Source: Trichosporon coremiiforme
Taxonomy: Eukaryota; Basidiomycota; Tremellomycetes; Trichosporonales; Trichosporonaceae
Assembly: GCA_039545355.1 (NCBI GenBank)
Contig: BCJJ01000053.1
Coordinates: forward strand, 1 to 64,000
Direction: 5' to 3'
DNA: 64,000 nt
Position 1 is the first letter of the stretch. Each line of letters begins with the position of its first letter. The notes beneath the pieces were generated by a model, which saw nothing but the letters and a program-made list of their open reading frames with translations, was not told the origin of the DNA and did not search any database. Below are positions 46,148-55,743 of this stretch, piece after piece. The translations under genes and the position numbers were made by a program.

Positions 46148-46456
46148 CGGGAAGCCAGGTTTGGAGGCGGAAGATTGAGGTGCTGGTGCACGATGACGAG
46201 GAATCAGCGCAAGTCGAGTGTAATGGAGGGAGCCGGTGGTGGATGCTCTGAGAGCTTGCAAAAGGGCCGAGAAGTGCACTTCGTGGTTGCACGTCCATGG
46301 CACGTCCTTACTTTCCAGACGGAAGCAACCAGAAGGGGCACTAATGGTCACTCGGTTGGAAGACTTTGTCCCCCTGCCAATGTGTGGAGCCGCTAAATCG
46401 AAACCACACGCAGCATATCTGCATACTGCATACGGGTCTGTGAGGCAGACTCTCAC

Positions 46457-47428
46457 TCAGAAGCCGAAGCGAAGAGGGGAGGCGATGCAGATGTGCGACA
46501 TCGGGATTCGGAAGTGTCCTGAGATGTCCTCCTGCAGATCGAGCTCGCCGTAGAACGCGTGAAACGCAATGTCGCTGCACTCTATTCGGACGCGGAGCCC
46601 CTTGAAGACTTGCCCGGCGACCACTCCATAGAATAGGAGGCGGATGACGTTCGACACATGGCCAGCTGCGTGGTTGAAACCCTTCCAGGTCACGGCGATG
46701 ATGAGCGTTTCGACACCTTGGTTGAGAAGGTCGACAGCGCGGCCCCGTGACGCAAAGTTGGCTTCGTCGAGGAGGTGTGTCGGGTACTCGTGGATATGGA
46801 GGTAGAGCTTGAGTTCGCGCGCGCCATGCCGAGAGATATAGAGCCTTCGTCCCTCCTCGCCACCCTGCAGGTACTCTCGTCCAATGTCCAGCCTTCGAAT
46901 GCGAGGCAGTGTCAGTGGGCGTTGAGCAGTGTTCCTGATAGACTCTATCGTCACGACCGCGTTGTCCTGGAGGTGACTCAGCCAAACGTTGAGGCGGGCG
47001 TCGAGGGGCATCCACTCGGTCGTGTTTCCGCGGATGTGAAGGTGCCGTGCTTTGCGTATAGCTGAAGCTTGCAGTGCTTGATCGCCGGCTTCATGAAAGT
47101 AGGGAAGACGGATGTTCTCCGCCTGCACATCGGCCGGCCCACGCCCCGTGATGATAATTGACAGGTTCGCCGTTAGGTACGACCTGTCAACCAGAGCCTT
47201 CAAGGCCGAGCACACGCGCCGGAGTCGCAACCGCTGCTTGATGGGAATACAGCTGATAATCGTCTCGAAGACGTGGGGATAGTCTTCCGGGAACATCCTT
47301 GGGGAAGGCGATCCTGGGAGGCGACCATTGCTTGTGTTTCTCTTCCAAATCACTCGGTCGGCGAGAGATGTTCGCACTCGACGCAAGAAGAGGAGCTTGC
47401 TTGAGCTTTGGGGAGGGAACGAGGACAT
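46457..47428 (-). CDS. FHP-family F-box-like protein, 323 residues
   Basis: Uninterrupted frame from ATG 47428; ATG 47296 (MFPEDYPHVF) is an equally good start that matches the length of other members. F-box-like part: DYPHVFETIISCIPIKQRLR and LRRVCSALKALVDRSYL. FHP patch: NIRLPYFHEAGDQALQASAI, then RKARHLHIRG. Later: LDARLNVWLSHLQDNAVVTI, LPRIRRLDIGREYL, HGARELKLYLHIHE, GRAVDLLNQGVETLIIAVTW. The motif 'LLNxGVxxLxI' is the counterpart of 'GAVNxGVxHL'. This member belongs to a subgroup with the plus-strand genes downstream (49.7 and 55.7 kb), which share the RGxxLLNxxV pattern. Function not established. Confidence 0.72.
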   Translation of the reverse strand: MSSFPPQSSSKLLFLRRVRTSLADRVIWKRNTSNGRLPGSPSPRMFPEDYPHVFETIISCIPIKQRLRLRRVCSALKALVDRSYLTANLSIIITGRGPADVQAENIRLPYFHEAGDQALQASAIRKARHLHIRGNTTEWMPLDARLNVWLSHLQDNAVVTIESIRNTAQRPLTLPRIRRLDIGREYLQGGEEGRRLYISRHGARELKLYLHIHEYPTHLLDEANFASRGRAVDLLNQGVETLIIAVTWKGFNHAAGHVSNVIRLLFYGVVAGQVFKGLRVRIECSDIAFHAFYGELDLQEDISGHFRIPMSHICIASPLRFGF

Positions 47429-48314
47429 GAAGGTGAGTGCTATTGTGGATCAGCTGGTGAGTAAACCTCACTCGATGTCCGTGTTGAAGGACTGAAGGCA
47501 ATGCTGTACAACTCGCGGGGCTACTCCGTTCCGTTCATGGCTGAAGCGAACTAAAGCCGAGTGAGATCCCAAGCAATCGGCGGTTGTAGATCTCTAAACT
47601 TCTAGAGACTCCTGCAGATTGTGCCTCCTGCAGACCAAGCCACTGGCCATTGAAATCCCGAGAGCCCGGAGAAGCAGAAGCGTCTGCTCGCGCACGGTTA
47701 GGGATGCCCCTACTCGTCCTCAGCTGAAGAGCTTCGATGAGAGCGAGATGGCGGGGAGGACGCCGACCACGGTTCCAAGCCTGAGGAGACACCAACATAG
47801 TGGGGTGCGGGGGATTCGCCGTCGTCTTCCTTTTGCTGGCATTTGTATTGGGGAACAGTGGTTGACAGTGGTTGAGCGAATGGCTTCGGAACTCCGATGT
47901 CGATCTCGGCTATCAACGAACCCAGCCGGACGACGGAAACAGATTCGGTCACGACGTCAGTGAACCGGCCTCCTCGGTCCTCGATCGGTGACGAAGTCAT
48001 TTAGCCATCTGCCCAACTTCTATCAAAGTCGCCGCATAATAGTGAAGACGCAGGTCGCGTGATCACGGCGTGGACTTTTTCTTCACTGGAGCAGGTGGCA
48101 ACTCATTGCGGGGTTCTCGGCGGGTTCCGTCGTTGGCCCGTTTCGAAGCACTGTCACTTGACCGGAGACGACCGCACGTTGGAATGCGCCTTCAAGATTC
48201 CCATCCTGCATGACGTCTCCGTCTACAATTGACCAGGTAATGTAATGGTCCGACCAATGCTACGATGGAGAGATAAAGGGACCGCTACGGCCTGAACGCC
48301 CTCCACACCTCCGC
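47429..48314. other. Divergent promoter region, no gene recognised
   Basis: No supported gene. The array switches from minus- to plus-strand members here, so the segment holds two opposed promoters. Confidence 0.4.
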
Positions 48315-49151
48315 ATGCTCACTTCAGCAATGACCTGGTCCATCCCTATCAGCTACGAGACACATCCCGACATTATCGACGAGATTCTGTCTGGCATCAA
48401 CTACCACTCCCTACTCAGCTTGCGCTTGGTAGACCACGACTGGCATTATGCTGTGGACTCCTTCCTCGCCGGAAAGTCATTGACGATCGACAAGTTTTCC
48501 ACGAAAGCGGTTCTCGCCCGGAACCGGAGGTACCTGCCGCTCCCTGCCTTCCACTTGCGCGGAGATCCCATTGCCCAGGCTCTGCTTATGCGTAGGGTGA
48601 ACCGGCTAGTCATCGCTGCACCTGTGCCCCCACAGATGAACCAAGCTATGCAGGGCCTGAGTCGGGATTGCTTCGTCATGCTCATCCATCAGCACGGCGG
48701 AGACCAATGTGTCAATCTAGCCGTGGATCGGCTGGTGATTGCAATTCCTCGCTGGTGTGACTGCGCCGCTCGGCACCCACCTGCACTCATTCACGACGCC
48801 AAAGAAGTCCTTCTCCTCGTTGGGGACGCCAGCCCTGGACAGTCTGCGTGGGATGGGGGTGATTACGACGATGAACGGGGTTGCCGCCTGGTACTGGATG
48901 CAGTAGCTCCGAGCGTGAAGCTACTACGGCTCCTTCTCGACAATGGACGTAGCCTGGACGAAGTTGGGTTCCCCGCCGGGGGGCACTGTCAATGGAGCGA
49001 CGACCTGAAAGTTGAGCTCGTCCTCACACAGTCGGTTGGGCATCGGCACGACTTTCCACCGGACCTCTGCGAGAGGTGGGCAACCAGGCTCGGTCTTGGA
49101 ATGGCACAGGTTTCCGCCGTGCGACGAACGGCGGCGGCGCTACTGGCATGA
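48315..49151 (+). CDS. FHP-family F-box-like protein, 278 residues
   Basis: Single exon. F-box-like part: THPDIIDEILSGINYHSLLS then LRLVDHDWHYAVDSFLAG. Patch: RRYLPLPAFHLRGDPIAQAL then MRRVNRLVIAAP, with 'AFHL' in place of 'CFHP'. Then QMNQAMQGLSRDCFVMLIH, LAVDRLVIAIPRWCDCAARH (the CxCA landmark) and a C-terminal WATRLGLGMAQVSAVRR. Close in size and layout to the reference member at 44433, but in the opposite orientation. ATG 48330 (MTWSIPIS) is a possible internal start. Confidence 0.7.
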   Translation: MLTSAMTWSIPISYETHPDIIDEILSGINYHSLLSLRLVDHDWHYAVDSFLAGKSLTIDKFSTKAVLARNRRYLPLPAFHLRGDPIAQALLMRRVNRLVIAAPVPPQMNQAMQGLSRDCFVMLIHQHGGDQCVNLAVDRLVIAIPRWCDCAARHPPALIHDAKEVLLLVGDASPGQSAWDGGDYDDERGCRLVLDAVAPSVKLLRLLLDNGRSLDEVGFPAGGHCQWSDDLKVELVLTQSVGHRHDFPPDLCERWATRLGLGMAQVSAVRRTAAALLA

Positions 49152-49685
49152 TGGGAGGGGCGTTGTCAACTACGGCTAGGAACGTGGTGGCCGGACCTCT
49201 GAACCATGCGGCTACCGGGTGCCCTTCGACATGTCGGTGAACGGACCGCTTCGTCGTCGGATACGGTCCTGCTTCTGACAGCGTGGTCCAGACTCGGAGT
49301 GTCAACACTTTTCTAAGCGTATCGGCTGCGCTCACCAACTTGGCTCCAGCCCGCGACATGCTAGTGCGATCGGAGACGCTCAATGATCTGGGGCACTGCG
49401 ATATCGTTTCGAACGTCGCCGGATAAAAGGGCCGCACAGAGCGTTGCTTTGGAAGTCAAACGCCCAGGTGTTAGACTTACAAAGAACCATCAAATAATCG
49501 GCACACTTGACACAGCTTGGTCACGGCGCAAGCAAGAGCTTCATCGCCTTGCGAAGCAACACCCATCGCCACGACATCTTTAAACCTGCAAGTCGCCTCG
49601 CCCATTTCGTTCGTCTTCATACCCAACGTTAAGAACCCTAGCCAGAACAACAGCCAGTCGTTCACTACAGCTCAAGGTTTCGGCC
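49152..49685. other. Spacer within the FHP array
   Basis: No gene seen; presumed promoter and leader of the next gene. Confidence 0.4.
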
Positions 49686-51317
49686 ATGGGCCTCCGTCTA
49701 CGCCTCCGGGCGGTCTGGCGAGGACTGCGCAGGGGCTTCGCTGGTGCCCTGGGCCGGCACAAGCACGCCAGTTGTCCTACGTGCCAGGCGTCCGACCTGC
49801 CGCTGTCCCGCTCTCCGCTGTTGCGTCCGCAGTCGCCACCCAACAGCGCGAGGATATACAAGTCACTGAACAGCCCCGAAACGCCGACTAGCCCGAAGTT
49901 CCACCTTCCAGAGCGCAAGGCGAACCGGATCCGCGCAACGCTTACGCTGTTGGAGCCTAAGCCCGTGAATGTGCCAGCTGTATCCGCGAAACTGCGGAAG
50001 AAGCCACCACAACCACCCCGGTTGACGCTGGCCTTCTCGGGCAACGCTTCCCCGCCGTCAAGCCCCTCCTCATCAAGAGCACAGTCGACGCGAATTTCTG
50101 CAACATCGCCGGATCCACAATGGCGGGGTGCTGGAGAGTTGATTCTGGGCCTCGCAGTCACGCCTCGGCTGACGCCAATCTCCGAGATCTCCCAGCTATC
50201 ACTCAAGCAGCTTCCTCTCAAGCTTTCGACGGCGGCGAAGCAACCCCGTCTAACGGATCTGCCAGAAGATATCCGCGCAGCCCACTCGCACACGGCCTGC
50301 GAGCAGGATGGAGACACGGCTTCTGCTCGCATTCGCCGCCTCACCCAGATTGGCAGGCGGCATAGCAGTGGCGCCAGATTGAGAGCTCTTCTCCCGTCTT
50401 TGAGTACCTCCGATTGCCCATTCGAAGGCACCCCATCGTCTAGCCTATGCTCAGAAGCTTCGGGATCGGAGGACAGCCCATTCTCGGACGTGTACAGTGA
50501 GAGTCGGTCAAGCCACCGATACCAAGCGGCAGGCGTCCCGCCAGACTTTAACCCTTTCAACTACTGGGCAGTGTTTGCGTGCATCGTCTCTCATGCAGAG
50601 TGGTCAACCGCCCTGACTCTGCGCCAGACATCCCGCGTCATGCGAGAGATGGTGGAACGCTCCTTCCCTCGTGAGCTGTGGATGCATGGAAGGGAGCACG
50701 CGGTAGACATGGGATTCTTCGACGCCGTCCCAGACACGGCGCTGCCTTTCGTGCGACGACGGCTTCCGTTCTTCGCCAGGGACGAGGACGACGCAAAGGG
50801 GCGACAAGCCGGGGCTCTGTGGCGTGCGACGTCTGTAGAGATCAGTGGCGCGTCTAGCATGGTGTTGAACGGACACCTGCGCGGACTCAGCCCCCGGGCA
50901 AACGTCCTGATCCGCCGCTTACAGGGAACACGACGGAACCCACTGCTGCTCCCCAAGATCGAGAGCCTCATCATCGACTCCTTTCACATGCGCTCTCTCC
51001 GACTGCACACGAGCCATCAAGCTCGCAACCTCTACCTCGTCTGCCCCAACCCGTGCTTCCGCGAGCGCGCTGGCCGACGGACTGCGCAACTCCTGAACCC
51101 CAGCGTGCGATATCTGTACATCGAGATCGGTGGTCGACGTACCGCACATGCTGTGGCGGTGCTCTTTGACCAACTCAGGGAGACGCAGCTGTTCCCTCGC
51201 CTCGTCTATGAGATGGGGCAGAGGGGCCAGATCATCGAGTGGGAGCGATTGCTTCGGGGATCGCTGAAGTCGTGGTGGGCTGAGGCCGCTCAGCAACTGC
51301 GCCAGCTCTCAGTGTAG
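49686..51317 (+). CDS. FHP-family protein with long disordered N-terminus, 543 residues
   Basis: Single open frame. The first 280 residues are polar, Ser/Pro/Arg-rich and probably disordered; a CPTC pair occurs near residue 30. The family part starts at about 285: FNYWAVFACIVSHAEWSTAL, TLRQTSRVMREMVERSF. Patch region: RRRLPFFARDEDDAKGRQAG then LWRATSVEISG. Then LRGLSPRANVLIRRLQG, LLLPKIESLIIDSF, HQARNLYLVCPNP, GRRTAQLLNPSVRYLYIEI and a closing helix LKSWWAEAAQQLRQLSV. 'FFAR' replaces 'FFHP', so the His-Pro is not universal. The extension resembles a linker or signalling tail added to a standard member. Confidence 0.66.
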   Translation: MGLRLRLRAVWRGLRRGFAGALGRHKHASCPTCQASDLPLSRSPLLRPQSPPNSARIYKSLNSPETPTSPKFHLPERKANRIRATLTLLEPKPVNVPAVSAKLRKKPPQPPRLTLAFSGNASPPSSPSSSRAQSTRISATSPDPQWRGAGELILGLAVTPRLTPISEISQLSLKQLPLKLSTAAKQPRLTDLPEDIRAAHSHTACEQDGDTASARIRRLTQIGRRHSSGARLRALLPSLSTSDCPFEGTPSSSLCSEASGSEDSPFSDVYSESRSSHRYQAAGVPPDFNPFNYWAVFACIVSHAEWSTALTLRQTSRVMREMVERSFPRELWMHGREHAVDMGFFDAVPDTALPFVRRRLPFFARDEDDAKGRQAGALWRATSVEISGASSMVLNGHLRGLSPRANVLIRRLQGTRRNPLLLPKIESLIIDSFHMRSLRLHTSHQARNLYLVCPNPCFRERAGRRTAQLLNPSVRYLYIEIGGRRTAHAVAVLFDQLRETQLFPRLVYEMGQRGQIIEWERLLRGSLKSWWAEAAQQLRQLSV

Positions 51318-51387
51318 CATAGCCATGACCATGGACCTTACGGACACATTGTACGACTTGTGCACATGCACCACGTTGTGACACTTA

Positions 51388-52580
51388 ATGAACAGCCGGG
51401 TCAACTGCCGATCGTGGATCGTCAGACCTAATGGGACGGAGTCAGATATGGTTGGTGCTGGGCGTCAGCCTCGGCGGACTCTCCCAGTTGCGTTTGTTTC
51501 TGTTCTAAGCACTCAACCAGACAGGATGATCAACTCTGACCCCAAGAACTCTCTCGGTCGCCCCGACCTGTCTCTGTCTGGGGACAAGTCGGCCCAGGAG
51601 GCGCCAAGTACCAACAGCGCCGCCTTCCCGTCACTCGAAGGCTTCCCCGCAGTTGTGAACAGCATTCTACACCAGTGCGACTACTCTACGATCTTGACGT
51701 GCCGCCAACTGTCGACATCCTTCCGCGATCAAGCGGACAAGGCTCTCTTCGACGAGATTCCGATCACAGATTTGAGCAAGGGCGATATCGTTATCAAATC
51801 GAAAGGGCGCGTGCTTCCCTGCTTCCACCCCGACAGCCCCGAGGAAGGCAAGATCAAAGCCCTCAACGCATCCGTGGTCACGACATGCACTGCTTTCTCT
51901 CCTACCAGGCCCTGGCGCCGCTTCTGATCAAGCACCTGCCGTACAAGGGTGAGCTGACCATATTCGGCATGCCCCTCGCCGAGGGCCACGTCAAGTTTCC
52001 CAAGATTCACTCGCTGCAGGTGCAACTGGATCTCCGCAGGAAGGACGCTACGACGCCGACTGCTACTATTGAGCATGAGAGCGAGTGCGTTGCGATCGAC
52101 CTCGATCTCCCATCCATGGAGCCAACGCACTGGTGGAAGCTTATCCCCTTCCTCCGTCCCAGCAGCCTGCAGTGCGCACACGTCTGGGGCCACGGTCGGC
52201 CCCGCATGAGCTGAATCAAACTTGGCCCGTGCCGTCCTGAACCCAGCCAGTTCCCGGGCGCTGAGGGGCCCGACGAACGTAACGACAACTGGCACGTCTA
52301 CGTCAGCTGCCCCGACCTCAAGGGCGGCGGACTGAATGAGGCTATGCGCACTGGCGTCAGACACTCCCTTGCCATTGTCCTCGCCTCTCCTGATAAACGG
52401 CTCCTCGACAGCACCCATGGTAGTCCCTTCTGGGGATACGAAGGACCCTCTCAGGCGGTCATCGTGGCGGAGGCGCAGGCTAGAGCCTGTGAGGAGGACG
52501 CCTCGGACTCGGACGACGAGACCGTCACTAGCCCCAGCGTGGGCGCTGACGACCTCATCAGCAGCTACGCTCAGCAGTAG
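51388..52580 (+). pseudogene. FHP-family gene with an in-frame stop (possible pseudogene)
   Basis: Start at ATG 51388 or, more likely, 51526 (MINSDPKNSL). Exon 1 ends at 51873; a 35-nt intron (51874-51908, donor GTGGTC, acceptor after TTTCTCTCCTACCAG) joins KIKALNAS to ALAPLLIKHLPY in phase. Landmarks: LEGFPAVVNSILHQCDYST, CRQLSTSFRDQADKAL, RVLPCFHPDSPEEGKIKAL, FPKIHSLQVQLDLR, SECVAIDLDLPSMEPTHWWK. The frame then meets TGA at 52212-52214 and stays open behind it for another 121 codons (NDNWHVYVSCPDLKGGG, MRTGVRHSLAIVLASPD). An intron with a poor GTCTGG donor could remove the stop; otherwise it is a nonsense codon. Closest relative is the next gene downstream. Confidence 0.55.
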
Positions 52581-52752
52581 GAAGGATCACACTAGCAACA
52601 TCTGTCCATACATTTCCTGTACAATACCGCGCCATGCACTTCGGTGATTCAAGCCTCCTCCGAGCAGTTGCGCTGATCGGCCAACTCCGAAGAGATAACG
52701 GGCGGAGCCAATTGTCCCTCCGCGTTGGTCACCGGTCCAGATCTAGCTAGTG

Positions 52753-53757
52753 ATGTCTTCGTTCTCCTCTCCATCACAGCCGCAGCTCTCCTTCCATGAG
52801 CTCAAAACATTGTCACGGTACGATCTTCAACCGCATGGACGACCCATGACACCCCTGATGCCGATCCTCGACGCCGCCCTGACAGTCAATGACCTCTCCT
52901 CGGCCCCTCCAACGCGCGCCGACCTCGGCCCCGTCCTCCACCTCATCGTGCCCCACTGCGATCTCGGGACGCTTCGAGTCCTTCTCCAAACATGCACGTT
53001 TCTACGACAGGAAGTGATTGGGGACATCCGCCGGCGTGGAGGTGGTGTGCTAAGCATGGAGGCGGGGAAGCGAGGCTGGGAGGTGAAATCGTGGAGCTTT
53101 CTCCTACCTTGGTTTCACCCCGACAGCCCCATGCAGCCGAAGATCAGCACCCTCCAGAGATGCAGAGAGCTGCGAATGGACTTTGCCGCTATCCAGGAGA
53201 TGCGAAATTTGCTGGAGCACCTGCCTCGGACGTGCTGTCTGCATGTGAACGACTTTCCAACAGCCATGTCGAGCTTCTCCGATCTCTCCAACCAGGTCGT
53301 CCTCCCGCCCGTCGACAGGCTGTACCTTCGACTAGCCCTGGGTCTCAAGTACGACTTTTCTCTTGAGACGGTGCCGATAGAGCACTCTGCTCAGTGCGTG
53401 GAGCTAGAGCTGAACTTGGACGCCCTCTACCTTGAACACTGGCTCGTCCTCCCAGCATTCATCGGGCCGTCCACCAAGTGCCTTCACGTGCGGTGCTATG
53501 GTGACACTTGGTTCGACATTCCGGAGGAAGAGGACTTGATTCATGCTGGACCACCTTTCGATCGTCTCAACATCTTCACCCTCTTCACTGGCACGGAGTA
53601 CGGGTTCGGCAGCCCAGGTCCCCGCGCCCGAGCAGACGTGATTGCCGCACTCGAGTGCGTCTTCAGGACATCTGGCAACGTGAGAGACGTGGGCGCCGAT
53701 GGAGCGGCTGGTGGGCAGCTCTGTTCTCTTCATAATTCCAGCGGCTGGTGTGGCTAG
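52753..53757 (+). CDS. FHP-family F-box-like protein, 334 residues
   Basis: Open frame from ATG 52753. F-box-like part: LGPVLHLIVPHCDLGTLRVL then LQTCTFLRQEVIGDI. Patch: WSFLLPWFHPDSPMQPKIST, then LQRCRELRMDF. Then MRNLLEHLPRTCCLHVNDF, LPPVDRLYLRLALG, AQCVELELNLDALYLEHWLV and STKCLHVRCYGDTWF. The FHPDSP hexapeptide is shared with the preceding locus, so the two form a recent pair. The C-terminal 30 residues after FRTSGN look non-family-like; a splice donor (GTGAGA, about 53680) may redirect the true end. Confidence 0.66.
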   Translation: MSSFSSPSQPQLSFHELKTLSRYDLQPHGRPMTPLMPILDAALTVNDLSSAPPTRADLGPVLHLIVPHCDLGTLRVLLQTCTFLRQEVIGDIRRRGGGVLSMEAGKRGWEVKSWSFLLPWFHPDSPMQPKISTLQRCRELRMDFAAIQEMRNLLEHLPRTCCLHVNDFPTAMSSFSDLSNQVVLPPVDRLYLRLALGLKYDFSLETVPIEHSAQCVELELNLDALYLEHWLVLPAFIGPSTKCLHVRCYGDTWFDIPEEEDLIHAGPPFDRLNIFTLFTGTEYGFGSPGPRARADVIAALECVFRTSGNVRDVGADGAAGGQLCSLHNSSGWCG

Positions 53758-54098
53758 GCCTCCAGGGTGAGCTCCGTGGTGACAGCAGGTGTTCAGTACA
53801 AGCAGTGAGCTTCGACGGCGACTACGAAAGCTGACTGCAGCGAAAGCCCACACACACACGGCGGTGCAAGAATGCGACGCGGTGCAGTCGTCAGCGGCAC
53901 CTGTTGCTGTGTGTGTGATGCGCGTACGTGGAGTGCGCATCCGTTGCGGCCCTCATTGTTGCATTCGTCAACTTCACTCAGCGGAGATACAATCAGAAAT
54001 TTCCATCAACGCGCATCACTGGCCCATTGAGGCTCTGCACCCACCCCTATCCCGCTACTGTCGGACGTTTCCACGTCTGTAGCGGGCTAACGGTGGCA

Positions 54099-55364
54099 AT
54101 GACGCGTGCGACGGGCTGGTCGAAAGGTCTCGAGACCTGGCCAGCCAAGGTGCTGATTTTGGGCGACGACTCGAGAGAGGTGTCAACACTGCAACCGCGG
54201 AACCTGAAGACCGCCGATCTCAAGTCCAAGATGACGACGCAGGAGTTCCTTGAGGACTTGCACAGCAGGCACCTTTCTCAGCAAGGGCTGTCGAGGGCCG
54301 CTGCCAAGTGTGCGGCCCTGGAGGACGACGCGAGTGACGCCCCTCCCCCAAACAGAACCAGCGCAGTCGGCGAAGGACGCAAGACCACCAGTGACGGCGG
54401 CCAGAGCCATTCATCATTCGGCAGCAGCGACCCAGGCATCGATTATGCGCGCGCTTTCTCCTTCGCCGCCCCTTTCCTCGGCTGGTCGTCCCTTCTATCC
54501 CTTCGCGGTGTGTGCCACCTGATCAAGGAAGCCGTGGAAGACTACCTGACAGTGCCGGAGATGATGTTTGAGATCCGGTCCCCGAAGCGGCCCAACTCAT
54601 TCCTCGTCTACGCGTGCATCGGCGGGTTCGACCGCCTGCTCCCCTACTTTGCCAACGCGAGCGGCAACGCGCGGCAGATGACTGCCCTGCGCCAAGCCAA
54701 GGCCATCTCGCTCAGCGGCCGTATGCACCCGATCGTCAACTTCATGTTCACGCAGCTCCCCGCGAGCGCGACAGTGTTCCTCGACCTCGTAACCGGAACC
54801 TCCAAGTGTCCGATCGACCTGCCCCCCGTCCGCCGCCTCGTCATCGGTGAGGACCAAGTCGCCGCGTGGTCCGGCCTCGCCCTGGGCCTGCACATCCGCC
54901 ACGCCGCGCGCGACATCGAGGTCCGCATACCTTTGGGCGGCTCGTGGCTGGACTGGGCCCTCGGTCCTCTCCTGTGCCAATCCGGTTTCTCCTCCCTCCT
55001 GCGTCCGCGCACGCAGCGCCTGATCCTGCACGCCGACGGGCCCGTCGCCGGCTTTCTCGACACGGCCGGATTGCTCTTCCCCCGTCTAGCGCATCCGAGC
55101 CTGTGCGTCGCGGTCGCCCTCCGCACAGACGAGTGGTGGGACCGTCTCCAGCCCAACGGCATTGTGGCGCGTCGTATCTCGACCGTGTTCGGGATCAGGA
55201 CTCAGCAGGTCAGCGTCCAGATAGAGGACGCTGGAGCGCTTCTGCGCTGGATCCAGGAGAGGGCGGATGACAGGAGGCAGGGGATTGCGAGGGAGCTGGC
55301 TGATGAGGAGGAGTTGGAGGACTGGGAGATCGACGGAGACTGGTTCGGGACGAAGGCTGACTGA
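54099..55364 (+). CDS. FHP-family F-box-like protein, 421 residues
   Basis: Start taken at ATG 54099; ATG 54231 is an alternative. The first 115 residues are polar. Then YARAFSFAAPFLGWSSLLSL and RGVCHLIKEAVEDYL (F-box-like), DRLLPYFANASGNARQMTAL then RQAKAISLSGR (patch, 'YFAN' for 'CFHP'), MFTQLPASATVFLDLV, LPPVRRLVIGEDQVA, HAARDIEVRIPLGGSWLDWA and TQRLILHADGP. The C-terminus is acidic (LADEEELEDWEIDGDW). The frame is open throughout with no internal break, so it is probably functional. Confidence 0.66.
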   Translation: MTRATGWSKGLETWPAKVLILGDDSREVSTLQPRNLKTADLKSKMTTQEFLEDLHSRHLSQQGLSRAAAKCAALEDDASDAPPPNRTSAVGEGRKTTSDGGQSHSSFGSSDPGIDYARAFSFAAPFLGWSSLLSLRGVCHLIKEAVEDYLTVPEMMFEIRSPKRPNSFLVYACIGGFDRLLPYFANASGNARQMTALRQAKAISLSGRMHPIVNFMFTQLPASATVFLDLVTGTSKCPIDLPPVRRLVIGEDQVAAWSGLALGLHIRHAARDIEVRIPLGGSWLDWALGPLLCQSGFSSLLRPRTQRLILHADGPVAGFLDTAGLLFPRLAHPSLCVAVALRTDEWWDRLQPNGIVARRISTVFGIRTQQVSVQIEDAGALLRWIQERADDRRQGIARELADEEELEDWEIDGDWFGTKAD

Positions 55365-55743
55365 GAGCGACGGAGCGAAGCGGAGTCGCTGATCTGGACC
55401 GACGCGCCGGCGCAGCGCAGGATGGAGTAGGAGCAGCCAATAGAAGAGAATGCATAGCATTGGCCTGGTGCCTGCAGTCAGCAATGAGCGTCCTTCACGG
55501 CCCGCGTGCGCACAGATGTGGGATGTGCCGAAGCCGCGCACCGCACACCTCTCGAAGCTGTCCCCAGTGCCTGAAGAAGTCTCAGAAGGCGACACCCGCA
55601 GATCATCAGTCCGGTCAACCTCTGAGCCGGCAACGAACGCTTGTACGGTGCGTGAGCGTGTCGTGCGAGCTGGGAGCGGGGCCGTGGACCCGCCTCGTGT
55701 GTAAACCTGCGCACATGCATCTTGTCAACTTCTTCATGAGTTC

